A DNA stretch of 64,000 nucleotides, taken from contig NZ_CP108430.1 in NCBI RefSeq assembly GCF_041435335.1, forward strand, positions 5,431,001 to 5,495,000. The letters are read 5' to 3'. The translations under genes were made by a program, and so were the position numbers. Position 1 is the stretch's first letter. Each line of letters opens with the position of its first letter. Under the pieces are notes generated by a model. That model was not told the origin of the DNA, did no database searches, and saw only the letters and a list, made by a program, of their open reading frames with translations. The DNA comes from Streptomyces sp. NBC_01283. GTDB lineage: Bacteria; Actinomycetota; Actinomycetes; Streptomycetales; Streptomycetaceae. Positions 1 to 8,006 of this stretch are shown here, in pieces.

Positions 1-2
1 CC

Positions 3-170
3 GAACGCATGGAACGCCGCGTCAAGACCACCCAGGCCCAGCGCGACCTGCCGGCCGACCACCGCATCCTCAAGACGCTCACCGCCACGCGCGGCATGTG
101 CATCGGGGTGTACGCCGACGTCGTGACGCCCGGCGCGCTCGCACTCGGAGCCGAGGTGACCGTCCGATGA
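3..170 (+). CDS. MOSC domain protein, 3' end (partial)
   Basis: Only the last 55 residues lie in the window. The frame reads in without a start and ends at TGA 168-170. The tail (..RILKTLTATRGMCIGVYADV then VTPGALALGAEVTVR) matches the beta-barrel end of MOSC domain proteins, where a G-x-x-A-D-V-x-x-P-G stretch is followed by a short strand. MOSC proteins handle molybdenum-cofactor sulfur or related substrates; substrate cannot be told from this fragment. Its stop overlaps the ATG of the next gene (ATGA at 167-170), so the two are probably co-translated. Confidence 0.6.
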   Translation, partial: ERMERRVKTTQAQRDLPADHRILKTLTATRGMCIGVYADVVTPGALALGAEVTVR

Positions 171-892
171 GCCGTCACCACAAGGGAGTCCAGGCCGCGC
201 TGCTGCTCGCGCTCGTCGTCACGGCGTCCGTCACGGGCTGCTCGCCGAAGGACGCGGCGGACGGCTCCTCGGGGCCCGACGCCAAGGCGGGCCCGGCGCT
301 CGCCGCGGTCGACACGCTCACCGTCAAGGGCCGCGCACCCAAGACCGGTTACGACCGCGCCCGCTTCGGCAGCCCCTGGGCCGACACGGACTCCAACGGC
401 TGCGGCACCCGCGACGACATACTCAAGCGCGACCTGGACGACGTGAAGTACCGCGACGGGGACTGCGAAGTGGCCTCCGGCCGGCTCGCGCCCGACCCGT
501 ACACCGGCAAGGACGTCACGTTCACGCGGGGGCGCAGCCAGGTCGACATAGACCATCTCGTCGCCCTCTCGGACGCCTGGCAGAAGGGCGCGGGCAAGTG
601 GGAGCCGAGCAAGCGCATCGCCTTCGCCAACGATCCGCTCAACCTCCTCGCGGTCGACGCGGGCCCCAACCGCGGCAAGGGCGACGGCGACACGGCCACG
701 TGGCTGCCGCCGGACAAGGGCTACCGGTGCGCCTATGTGGCGCGGCAGGTGGCGGTGAAGAAGAAGTACGACGTGTGGGTGACCGGCGCCGAACGGGACG
801 CGATGAAGCGGGTCCTGTCGGGCTGCCCGAAGGAGAAGCTGCCGAGCGGGGGCGGCCCGACGGCGGCGCCCGGACGGTTCCACGCGCGCTGA
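167..892 (+). CDS. secreted HNH-endonuclease-like lipoprotein (DUF1524/GmrSD C-terminal type)
   Basis: The 241-residue product starts at the ATG overlapping the upstream stop; a further upstream in-frame GTG/ATG would run through the preceding gene and is not preferred. Residues 1-26 form a lipoprotein signal (basic start, Ala/Leu/Val core, lipobox VTGC). The mature part carries the D-I-D-H-x-V-x-L motif near residue 130 and a downstream N-D-P-x-N-L-L-x-V-x-x-x-x-N segment, the beta-beta-alpha metal finger of DUF1524/HNH nucleases such as the GmrSD C-terminal domain. Two conserved Cys pairs fit an extracellular location. Predicted to be membrane-anchored outside the cell and to cut DNA; nuclease activity is inferred from the family. 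Such exported HNH lipoproteins are common in Streptomyces. Confidence 0.8.
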   Translation: MSRHHKGVQAALLLALVVTASVTGCSPKDAADGSSGPDAKAGPALAAVDTLTVKGRAPKTGYDRARFGSPWADTDSNGCGTRDDILKRDLDDVKYRDGDCEVASGRLAPDPYTGKDVTFTRGRSQVDIDHLVALSDAWQKGAGKWEPSKRIAFANDPLNLLAVDAGPNRGKGDGDTATWLPPDKGYRCAYVARQVAVKKKYDVWVTGAERDAMKRVLSGCPKEKLPSGGGPTAAPGRFHAR

Positions 893-963
893 GGCGGCCC
901 ACCGGCCGGTACGTACGAAAAAATGGCTTAACAGCCGGGGCCGTGCCCGCTAGCGTCCGGGGC

Positions 964-1707
964 ATGGACCTGAAGATCACGACGCTGGCCGAGCGGCCCG
1001 GACTCGCCGGGCCGCTGTGGGAGATGGCCGACACCTGGCCGGAGTTCATCGGGAACGACCCCATCGCCTGGTCGATGATCGGGCGGATCGTCAAGGAGTT
1101 CCCCGAGTACGTCCTGGTCGCCACGGACGAGCGGGGCACGGTCGCGGCCAAGGGCTTCAGCGTGCCGTTCGCGCTGGACGCCGAGGGGCGCGGGGAACTG
1201 CCGGACGGCGGCTGGGACCAGGTCATGCTGTGGGCGTTCTCCGACCTGCGGCACGGCAGGAAGCCCGACACGGTGAGCGCGATCGAGATCACCGTGGCCA
1301 GGGAATTCCTCGGGCACGGTGTCTCCGGGCGGATGCTCGCCGCGATGCGCGAGAACGCACGCGCGCGTGGCTTCGCGGAGGTCGTCGCCCCGGTCCGCCC
1401 GAACGCCAAGCACCTCGAACCGGCCACGCTGATCGACGCGTACGCGCGGCGCACGCGGGACGACGGGCTGCCCGCCGACCCGTGGCTGCGGGTGCATGTA
1501 AGGGCGGGCGGCACCATCGCGAAGGTGGCGCACGCGTCGATGACGGTGTCCGGTTCGACCGCGCAGTGGCGGGCGTGGACCGGGCTGCCGTTCGACACCG
1601 CCGGTCCCGTCGAGGTGCCGGGCGCGCTGGTGCCGGTGCTCTGCGAGCCGGAGCGCGGGTACGCGGTGTACGTGGAGCCGAACGTGTGGGTGCGGCACGT
1701 GCTGTGA
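964..1707 (+). CDS. GNAT-family N-acetyltransferase
   Basis: A 247-residue cytosolic protein. The segment around residues 105-135 (ITVAREFLGHGVSGRMLAAM) resembles the GNAT acetyl-CoA binding loop (Q/R-x-x-G-x-G/A) followed by the helix that supports it, and the later NAKHLEP stretch fits the N-x-x-x/C-terminal part of GNAT folds. The ATG at 964 is chosen because upstream in-frame sequence shows no coding character and a short leader separates it from the HNH gene. Substrate unknown. A tandem 15-nt repeat sits over and after its stop codon. Confidence 0.6.
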   Translation: MDLKITTLAERPGLAGPLWEMADTWPEFIGNDPIAWSMIGRIVKEFPEYVLVATDERGTVAAKGFSVPFALDAEGRGELPDGGWDQVMLWAFSDLRHGRKPDTVSAIEITVAREFLGHGVSGRMLAAMRENARARGFAEVVAPVRPNAKHLEPATLIDAYARRTRDDGLPADPWLRVHVRAGGTIAKVAHASMTVSGSTAQWRAWTGLPFDTAGPVEVPGALVPVLCEPERGYAVYVEPNVWVRHVL

Positions 1708-1760
1708 ACTCGCGCCGCACACAGAACTCGCGCCGCACGCACCGCGGTTGAACCCGGCGG

Positions 1761-2528
1761 TCAGCCCGCGAGCTTGTCGATGTCCATGATGTCGCCGGTG
1801 GGCGGCGTCACGTCGACGGGCTTGTCGTAGTCGCCGAACGTCAGGGTCTCCGGCGTCTTGGCGGTCTCTTTCACGACCTTCAGCAGGTACGGCTTGCCCT
1901 CCGCCGCGACATAGAGGGTGTACCGGTCGGTGCCGTCGTTCTCGGTGAGCGTGAGGGCGGGCGTGCCGTCGACGGTGGCCGTCTTTCCCCTGCGGGCGTC
2001 GGAGTTGACGTCCTTGAAGTCGGCGAGCAGGACGTCCAGGTCGCAGAACGAGGCGAGGTCCTTGGCGTCGGCGCCGGTCGCGGAGGTCTTCACCCACCGG
2101 CCCGCGAGCATGTCCACGGCGGCCTGGGTGTCGGCCGCGGGCTCGCCCTTGCCCTGGGCGCGCAGGAACTTCTCGTCGTACTTCATGTAGACCGTGCGCG
2201 CGGTGGTGATCAGGTCGAGTGATCCTTCCCCGCCCATCCCCATCGTGCCCGCGCACTGCCCCTTGGTGTCGAAGGCCATGTCCAGCTCGACGGTGCCGCT
2301 CTCGTCCGGGACGCTGCCCTTCACCCTGAGGGACGTGGCGCCGGTCGTCGCCTTCACGGCCTTGTCGACGATGTCGGGCCCGGACATGCCCGGGAAGGGT
2401 CCCGTCTCCTTCTTCTCGGTCACCTTCCCCTCGGCCTTCTTGGAGCCGCCGGTCTCGGTGCCGCACGCCGTCAGGCCGACGGCCGCCGCGGCGGCCAGGC
2501 AGACAGCGGCAAGAGTGGTACGTCGCAT
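1761..2528 (-). CDS. LppX/LprAFG-like lipoprotein
   Basis: 255 residues. Residues 1-22 are a lipoprotein signal ending in lipobox LTAC. The mature domain (IVDKAVKATTGATSLRVKG, then an alternation of strands and a central Asp/Ser-rich helix) matches the half-barrel fold of the LppX_LprAFG family, which bind lipids or lipoglycans in mycobacteria. The start at 2528 is preceded by a G-rich Shine-Dalgarno (GGGGGG) about 6 nt away; the longer in-frame extension lacks one. Stands alone, divergent from the methylase gene. Ligand not predictable. Confidence 0.75.
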   Translation of the reverse strand: MRRTTLAAVCLAAAAAVGLTACGTETGGSKKAEGKVTEKKETGPFPGMSGPDIVDKAVKATTGATSLRVKGSVPDESGTVELDMAFDTKGQCAGTMGMGGEGSLDLITTARTVYMKYDEKFLRAQGKGEPAADTQAAVDMLAGRWVKTSATGADAKDLASFCDLDVLLADFKDVNSDARRGKTATVDGTPALTLTENDGTDRYTLYVAAEGKPYLLKVVKETAKTPETLTFGDYDKPVDVTPPTGDIMDIDKLAG

Positions 2529-2725
2529 GAAGATCCCCCCACGGGAACTCGGAAGTGCTGTCACCATCTCAGCAGAGCTTGTGAACCGAGTCAACACGAG
2601 TATGGGTGGACAGCCTGTTAACGCCCGTGAAGCGAGCCGTTCCGCATGAGTGGGTAGGATCGGCGCTCACAGCGCCGCGGTCGGCACGCTCGCGGCGAGG
2701 CAGCGGGACCGAGGGGAGCCAGTCG

Positions 2726-4813
2726 GTGCGGGAGAACGCGACAGAGGTGACCGCCGCCGGGATCGCCCGGCTCGCCGGCGTCGGCCGGGCGGCCGTCAGC
2801 AACTGGCGCCGCCGCCACCCCGACTTCCCCAAGCCCGTCGGAGGCACCGAGACCAGCCCCTCCTTCGCGCTCACCCAGGTCGAGGAGTGGCTGCGCACCC
2901 AGGGCAAGCTGGGCAAGCTGGGCGAGGTGCCGCTCAAGGAACGCGTCTGGCAGCACCTCGCGGGCCACCCCGCAGGCCCCGTCACCGCCCTCCTCCATGC
3001 CGGATGCGCCCTGCTCCTCGTGCGCGACCGGCATCCGGACTGGCTCAAGGTGAGCGCGGTGTCGGACGAGCGGATGGCGGAGCTGCTCCCGGGCGCCCTC
3101 GCACAGGTTGTCACCCCACGGTTCGGCCCTCCCACGGCAGTTGGGGCCGGCCCGCGGCAGGCAGCCGTGCGCATCCCGGACGCCGCCCGGCTGCTGCCCT
3201 CCGTCCCGCTGCTGCGCGGCGTGGCCGAGCTCGCCTCCGAACTGGGGGCCCGGCAGACGTACGAGTTCCTGATCGGGCGGCACATCGACGCCAACCCCCG
3301 GCAGTACACGCTCACTCCGGCCGGACCCGCCGAACTGATGGCCGCGCTCGCCGGGCCCGCGCCGACCGTCCTCGACCCCGCCTGCGGCACCGGGGCCCTG
3401 CTGCGGGCCGTCGCCCCGCGCCCCGACCAGTACCTCTACGGCCAGGACAGCGCCCCCGAACTCGCCGCCCTCACGGCCCTCCGCCTCGCCCTGCACTCCG
3501 ACGCCACCGTGCGCGCCGCCGCAGCCGACACCCTGCGCGCGGACGCCTTCGGCGAGGCGCGGGCCGACGCCGTGCTCTGCCACCCGCCGTTCAACGAACG
3601 CAACTGGGGGCACGAGGAACTCGCCTACGACCCCCGGTGGGAGTACGGCTTCCCGGCGCGTACGGAGTCCGAACTCGCCTGGGTCCAGCACGCGCTGGCC
3701 CGGCTGCGGGACGGCGGCACCGCCGTCCTGCTGATGCCGCCCGCCGCCGCGTCCCGCCGCTCCGGCCGCCGCGTCCGCGCCGATCTGCTTCGCCGCGGCG
3801 CCCTGCGTGCCGTCATCGCGCTGCCCGCGGGCGCCGCACCCCCGTACAACATCCCCCTGCACGTCTGGGTCCTGAAGAAGCCCGCACCCGGCGCGCAGCC
3901 ACCGTCCGAGCTGCTCCTCGTAGAGACGGCGGCACTCTCCGCGGCCGACGGCAGGGACCGGCACGCGTGGCGGCCGGTGCAGGACGCCGTGGTCGACGTC
4001 TGGCGGACCTTCGACCGGCACGGCACGGCCGCCGAGCAGCCGGGGCTCGCCCGCTGCGTGCCGGTGCTCGAACTCCTCGACGACGAGGTCGACCTGGCCC
4101 CGGCGCGCCGTCTGCCGCCACCGGCCGCGGGCGGCGGCGTACGGGAGCTGACGGACATCCGCGAGCGGCTCGGGGACGCCGTACGGCGGACGGCCGACCT
4201 CATGCCGCCGCCCGCGGAAGCCGTCGAAGCCGCCCGCTGGCCGGCCACCACCGTCGGTGAACTCGCCCGCGCGGGCGCCCTGTCGCTGCGTACGGGCACG
4301 GGCTCCGGAGCCCCCGGCACCCCGGTGCTCACCGCACACGACCTCCTGTCCGGAGCCGCCCCCTCGGGTTGCGTCGACCCGCTGGAGGCACCGTCCGCCG
4401 AAGGCTCCGCCGACCCCGTGCTGACCGAACCCGGCGACGTCGTCATCCCGCTGACCGGCGGCGGCACCGCCGCCCGCGTCATCGACGAGGCCACGGCGGG
4501 CGCCGCCCTCGGCCGGGGGCTCACGCTCCTGCGCCCCGACCCGGCCGCCCTCGACCCGTGGTTCCTCGCCGGTTTCCTGCGCGGCACCGCCAACCACCGC
4601 CAGGCCAGCAGCTACGCGTCCACCGCCGCCCGGCTCGACGTCCGGCGGCTGCGGCTTCCGCGCCTGCCGCTCGACGCGCAGCGGGGCTACGGAGAGCGGT
4701 TCCGCGCGCTCGCCGCCTTCGAGGACTCGCTGCGTCTCGCGGCCGGACTGGGCGAGCAGTTGGTGCGGGGACTGCACGACGGACTGACGGACGGCACGCT
4801 TCCGCCGGAATGA
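2726..4813 (+). CDS. orphan N6-adenine DNA methylase with N-terminal HTH and C-terminal specificity-like domain
   Basis: 695 residues from GTG 2726, supported by GAGGGGAG 7 nt upstream. Residues ~8-55 form a helix-turn-helix (IARLAGVGRAAVSNWRRRHP). The methylase core carries SAM motif I DPACGTG (~residue 220). The catalytic motif reads CHPPFNE instead of the usual N-P-P-Y/F, confirmed at codon level (TGC CAC CCG CCG TTC). The C-terminal ~190 residues look like a type I specificity target-recognition repeat (EPGDVVIPL.., DPWFLAGFLRG.., TAARLDVRRLRLPRLPL). No hsdR or nuclease gene is adjacent, so it is an orphan or regulatory methylase, or, given Asn to His, possibly a DNA-binding protein with reduced activity. 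Confidence 0.75.
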   Translation: MRENATEVTAAGIARLAGVGRAAVSNWRRRHPDFPKPVGGTETSPSFALTQVEEWLRTQGKLGKLGEVPLKERVWQHLAGHPAGPVTALLHAGCALLLVRDRHPDWLKVSAVSDERMAELLPGALAQVVTPRFGPPTAVGAGPRQAAVRIPDAARLLPSVPLLRGVAELASELGARQTYEFLIGRHIDANPRQYTLTPAGPAELMAALAGPAPTVLDPACGTGALLRAVAPRPDQYLYGQDSAPELAALTALRLALHSDATVRAAAADTLRADAFGEARADAVLCHPPFNERNWGHEELAYDPRWEYGFPARTESELAWVQHALARLRDGGTAVLLMPPAAASRRSGRRVRADLLRRGALRAVIALPAGAAPPYNIPLHVWVLKKPAPGAQPPSELLLVETAALSAADGRDRHAWRPVQDAVVDVWRTFDRHGTAAEQPGLARCVPVLELLDDEVDLAPARRLPPPAAGGGVRELTDIRERLGDAVRRTADLMPPPAEAVEAARWPATTVGELARAGALSLRTGTGSGAPGTPVLTAHDLLSGAAPSGCVDPLEAPSAEGSADPVLTEPGDVVIPLTGGGTAARVIDEATAGAALGRGLTLLRPDPAALDPWFLAGFLRGTANHRQASSYASTAARLDVRRLRLPRLPLDAQRGYGERFRALAAFEDSLRLAAGLGEQLVRGLHDGLTDGTLPPE

Positions 4814-4952
4814 GAAGACCGGGTTCCGGCCGGGCGCGGTACCGGGCCGCGATCAGGACGTGACCAGTACGACAACGGTTCGGTACAACCCGGGACCGGT
4901 TCTCCTTGTCGGCCTATACGCTCGAATCTGCATCAGTTCGTATTTCGACTTT

Positions 4953-4986
4953 CGGCCGTGCGTTCTCCCGGGGGAACGCACGGCCG
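4953..4986 (+). promoter_or_regulatory. 13-bp inverted repeat in leader of the membrane-protein/kinase pair
   Basis: Perfect 13-bp arms (4953-4965 and 4974-4986, reading CGGCCGTGCGTTC and its complement) around an 8-nt loop. The hairpin lies 21 nt upstream of the ATG at 5008 and just before the Shine-Dalgarno. It lacks a T-run, so a leader-stability or operator role is more likely than termination. Confidence 0.45.
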
Positions 4987-5007
4987 CATCAGGCACCAGG
5001 AGCAGCC

Positions 5008-5583
5008 ATGCACGGCCACGGCTATGCGCCGCAGCAGCCGCAGCAACCGCCGCCGGTCTCCGGCGGCACTCATGTGACGCTGCGCGTGGTGTTCGTGGTC
5101 CTGGCCTTCATGACGTGCGGCCTGTTCGCCTGGGCGCCGATGCTGCGGCTCGCGATCGTGACGCGCAAGCCGCACGACTGGGCGCTCTTCGGGCTCGTGA
5201 CCGCGCTCGATGTGACGGCTCTCGTGCTCGTCGGCGTCGACCCCGGCGAGGAGGAGTTCCAGGGGCCCGGCAACGCGGGCATGGTGGTCCTCCTGACCAC
5301 GCTCGTCGCCGCCGTCGCCTACTACCTGTACGCGGACATCCGGCACTTCAGCCGCTACCGCACGCAGCAGTACGGCGGCTACGCGGGACCACAGCCCGCG
5401 TACGGCTATCCCCAGCAGCCCGGCCCCGCCCCCGTCCACCAGCAGCCCACGCAGCCGCACCAGCCGCCGGTCCAGCAGACGCCGCCCCCGCCCACGCGCC
5501 CCGCACCGGCCCGCATCCACCAAGTACAGGCCGAGCTCGACGAGCTCAGTGACTACCTGCGCAAGCAGGAAGGCGGCAACTGA
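5008..5583 (+). CDS. small membrane protein, proline/glutamine-rich ends
   Basis: 192 residues. A Pro/Gln-rich cytosolic start is followed by three hydrophobic segments at about residues 23-45, 57-77 and 90-108, then a Tyr/Gly/Pro/Gln-rich tail ending in an alpha-helical stretch (VQAELDELSDYLRKQEGG). ATG 5008 is chosen because CAGGAG lies 5 nt upstream. The following kinase gene begins 2 nt after the stop, so the two are surely in one transcript; the protein may be a membrane partner or substrate of the otherwise soluble kinase (inference). No named family recognised. Confidence 0.7.
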   Translation: MHGHGYAPQQPQQPPPVSGGTHVTLRVVFVVLAFMTCGLFAWAPMLRLAIVTRKPHDWALFGLVTALDVTALVLVGVDPGEEEFQGPGNAGMVVLLTTLVAAVAYYLYADIRHFSRYRTQQYGGYAGPQPAYGYPQQPGPAPVHQQPTQPHQPPVQQTPPPPTRPAPARIHQVQAELDELSDYLRKQEGGN

Positions 5584-5585
5584 CC

Positions 5586-7157
5586 GTGTCATTGGGGACG
5601 CCACTGGGTACGGGCGGCCGCATTGTCGCCGGGCGCTACGAACTCTCCACGCTCATCGGCCAGGGCGGCATGGGCCAGGTCTGGACGGCGTACGACCAAC
5701 GCCTCGACCGCCGGGTCGCGGTCAAGCTCCTGCGCCCCGACCGGGTCGCGGGCGCCGAGGCCGAGGAGCTGCGCCGCCGCTTCGTGCGCGAGTGCCGCGT
5801 CACCGCACAGGTCGACCACCCGGGCCTGGTCACCGTCCACGACGCGGGCACGGAGGGCGAGGACCTCTACCTCGTCATGCAGTACGTCGACGGGGCCGAC
5901 CTCGGCGACCACCTCGCCGAGCACGACCCCTACCCGTGGCAGTGGGCCGTCGCGATCGCCGCCCAGCTGTGCGCGGTGCTCTCCGCGGTGCATGCCGTGC
6001 CGATCGTGCACCGCGACCTCAAGCCGCGGAACGTGATGGTCAAGCAGGACGGCACGGTCTCCATCCTCGACCTGGGCATCGCCTCGGTCATGGACACCGA
6101 CACCACCCGCCTCACGCACACCGGCTCACCCATCGGCAGCCCCGCGTACATGGCCCCCGAGCAGGCGATGGGCGGCGCGGTCGGCCCGTACACCGATCTG
6201 TACGCCCTGGGCGTCCTGCTGCACGAACTCCTCAGCGGTGACGTGCCGTTCAGCGGATCCACCGCGCTCGGCGTCCTGCACCGCCACCTCTACGAACCGC
6301 CGCTCCCGGTCCGCCGCCTGCGCGCCGAGGTCCCCGAAGCCCTCGAAGCCCTGGTCCTGCGCCTGCTCGCCAAGGACCCCCAGCACCGGCACGGCAGCGC
6401 CCAGGAGGTCTACGAGGAACTGGCCCCGCTGCTCCCCGCGCGCGGCATACCCACCGGCGGCCCGCTCGACCCCACCCGCCCCTTCCTGCGCCCGCACGCC
6501 CCGTGGCCCGACCGCGCGGCGACCCCGGCGCCCGCCCCCGCCATCCAGCCGGACCGGCCCGACCAGCGCCAGGTCCCGGGCGGCCCCGGCAGCCAGACCG
6601 ACGTCGTCCGCGCGGTCGACGAGGTCAAGCGGCTCCTCGGCGAGGGCCGCATCACCCAGGCCGTGGACATCCTCGGCTCGATCCTGCCCGCGGCGGCCGC
6701 CAAGCACGGCGAGCACTCCCCGGTGGTCCGCTCCCTGCGCAAGCAGTACGCGGCGACGCTCATGGACGACGGCCAGTACCGCCGCGCCCTGCCCGAGCTG
6801 CGCCGCCTCGCCGACGAGCGCGCCGCCGAGTCCGGCCAGGCCGACCCGCACTCCCTCCAGTTCCGCTACGAGGCGGCGCAGTGCCTGGAGCAACTGGGCG
6901 AACCGGCGGCGGCACTGGCGGAGTACAGGTCGCTCCTGCCTTACTACGAGAACCGCTACGCCTCCGACGACCGCGAACGCCCCCTGGAGATCCGCCGCCG
7001 CATCGGCCACCTGCTCCTCGCCCTCGGCGACCGCGCGGCGGCCCACGACACGCTGGCGCGGCTGCTCATGGACGCGGAGCGGATGCACGGCATCGGCCAT
7101 CCGTTCCCGGCGGAGATCCGGCGCACGTTGCAATGGCTCGGTCAGATGCGCGGGTAG
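5586..7157 (+). CDS. serine/threonine protein kinase with TPR-like C-terminus, no membrane anchor
   Basis: 523 residues from GTG 5586, 2 nt after the upstream stop. The kinase domain spans about residues 15-275: glycine loop IGQGGMGQVW, catalytic lysine VAVKLL, catalytic loop HRDLKPRN, metal-binding DLG in place of DFG, and APE in MAPEQ. After a Pro-rich linker (~285-330), residues ~335-520 form repeated helical hairpins typical of TPRs (QYRRALPELRRL, LAEYRSLLPYYENR, AAHDTLARLL). No transmembrane segment is visible, unlike the receptor-type PknB kinases; the TPR part probably recruits partners. Hanks-type kinases phosphorylate Ser/Thr of cytosolic or division proteins; target unknown. Confidence 0.9.
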   Translation: MSLGTPLGTGGRIVAGRYELSTLIGQGGMGQVWTAYDQRLDRRVAVKLLRPDRVAGAEAEELRRRFVRECRVTAQVDHPGLVTVHDAGTEGEDLYLVMQYVDGADLGDHLAEHDPYPWQWAVAIAAQLCAVLSAVHAVPIVHRDLKPRNVMVKQDGTVSILDLGIASVMDTDTTRLTHTGSPIGSPAYMAPEQAMGGAVGPYTDLYALGVLLHELLSGDVPFSGSTALGVLHRHLYEPPLPVRRLRAEVPEALEALVLRLLAKDPQHRHGSAQEVYEELAPLLPARGIPTGGPLDPTRPFLRPHAPWPDRAATPAPAPAIQPDRPDQRQVPGGPGSQTDVVRAVDEVKRLLGEGRITQAVDILGSILPAAAAKHGEHSPVVRSLRKQYAATLMDDGQYRRALPELRRLADERAAESGQADPHSLQFRYEAAQCLEQLGEPAAALAEYRSLLPYYENRYASDDRERPLEIRRRIGHLLLALGDRAAAHDTLARLLMDAERMHGIGHPFPAEIRRTLQWLGQMRG

Positions 7158-7295
7158 TGACGGATCGGCGCGAGGGTGCCCCAACTCTTCGAGAATCGTT
7201 GGTCGAATAGGTGGCCGAGGGACCGGCCACTGCCTAACATCGATCACCGCAAGACTTTGTGCACCGCCGCACAATCTCTCCACCTGGAGGCTCAC

Positions 7296-7961
7296 TTGCA
7301 CCGCCGCCGTCGCACCGCGCTCGTTCTCTCCGCCGCAGCCGTCGCCGCGGCCCCTCTCCTCACGGCCTGCGGCAACGAGGCGCATCCGGGCGCCGCGGCC
7401 GTGGTGGGCAACGACCGGATCACGGTCTCGCAGCTGGAGGGCCGGGTGAACGAGGTGCGCGCCGCGCAGCGCGCCGCGATCCCGGACGCGCAGCAGTACG
7501 AGCAGGCCATCTCCAAGTCCGGCGGCCTCACCCGCAGCACGCTGCACACGATGGTCCTGGACAAGGTGCTGCACCGGGCGGCGGCGGACGCCGGGGTGGA
7601 CGTGTCACGCCGCGACATCCAGAGGATGCGGGCGGGCCTGGAGCAGCAGGCGGGCGGCCGGAAGGCGCTCGAACAGGGCTGGCTCCAGCAGTACAGCGTC
7701 GCCCCGTCCCGCCTCCAGGAGAGCCTCCGTACGGAGATCGAGGCCCAGAAGCTGGCGAAGGTCCTCGGCGCGGACATGAACGCGCCGGAGGGCCAGGCGC
7801 TCTTCTGGAAGGCGCTCGCCAAGGCCTCCAAGAAGCTGGACGTGGACCTGAACCCGCGGTACGGCACGTGGGACGTGGAGAAGAGCAAGCGCGCTGACGC
7901 GAAGACGCCGTGGGTGCGCGACGTGTCCGCGGACGCCGCCGCGGGGCCCAAGCAGGCGTAG
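7296..7961 (+). CDS. SurA N-terminal domain lipoprotein
   Basis: 221 residues using a TTG start, chosen because CTGGAGG ends 5 nt upstream and the signal peptide begins directly after it (basic HRRRRT then a hydrophobic core, lipobox LTAC). The mature protein opens with VVGNDRITVSQLEGRVNEV, the strand-helix entry of SurA/PrsA/trigger-factor chaperone domains, followed by long helices. No parvulin isomerase motif is seen. Probable extracytoplasmic folding helper. It lies directly upstream of mazG, as I recall for other Streptomyces. Confidence 0.75.
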   Translation: MHRRRRTALVLSAAAVAAAPLLTACGNEAHPGAAAVVGNDRITVSQLEGRVNEVRAAQRAAIPDAQQYEQAISKSGGLTRSTLHTMVLDKVLHRAAADAGVDVSRRDIQRMRAGLEQQAGGRKALEQGWLQQYSVAPSRLQESLRTEIEAQKLAKVLGADMNAPEGQALFWKALAKASKKLDVDLNPRYGTWDVEKSKRADAKTPWVRDVSADAAAGPKQA

Positions 7962-8006
7962 GCAGGCAGGGCGGGGACTGCCGACGGGGTGGGTTACGTT
8001 CGACGG

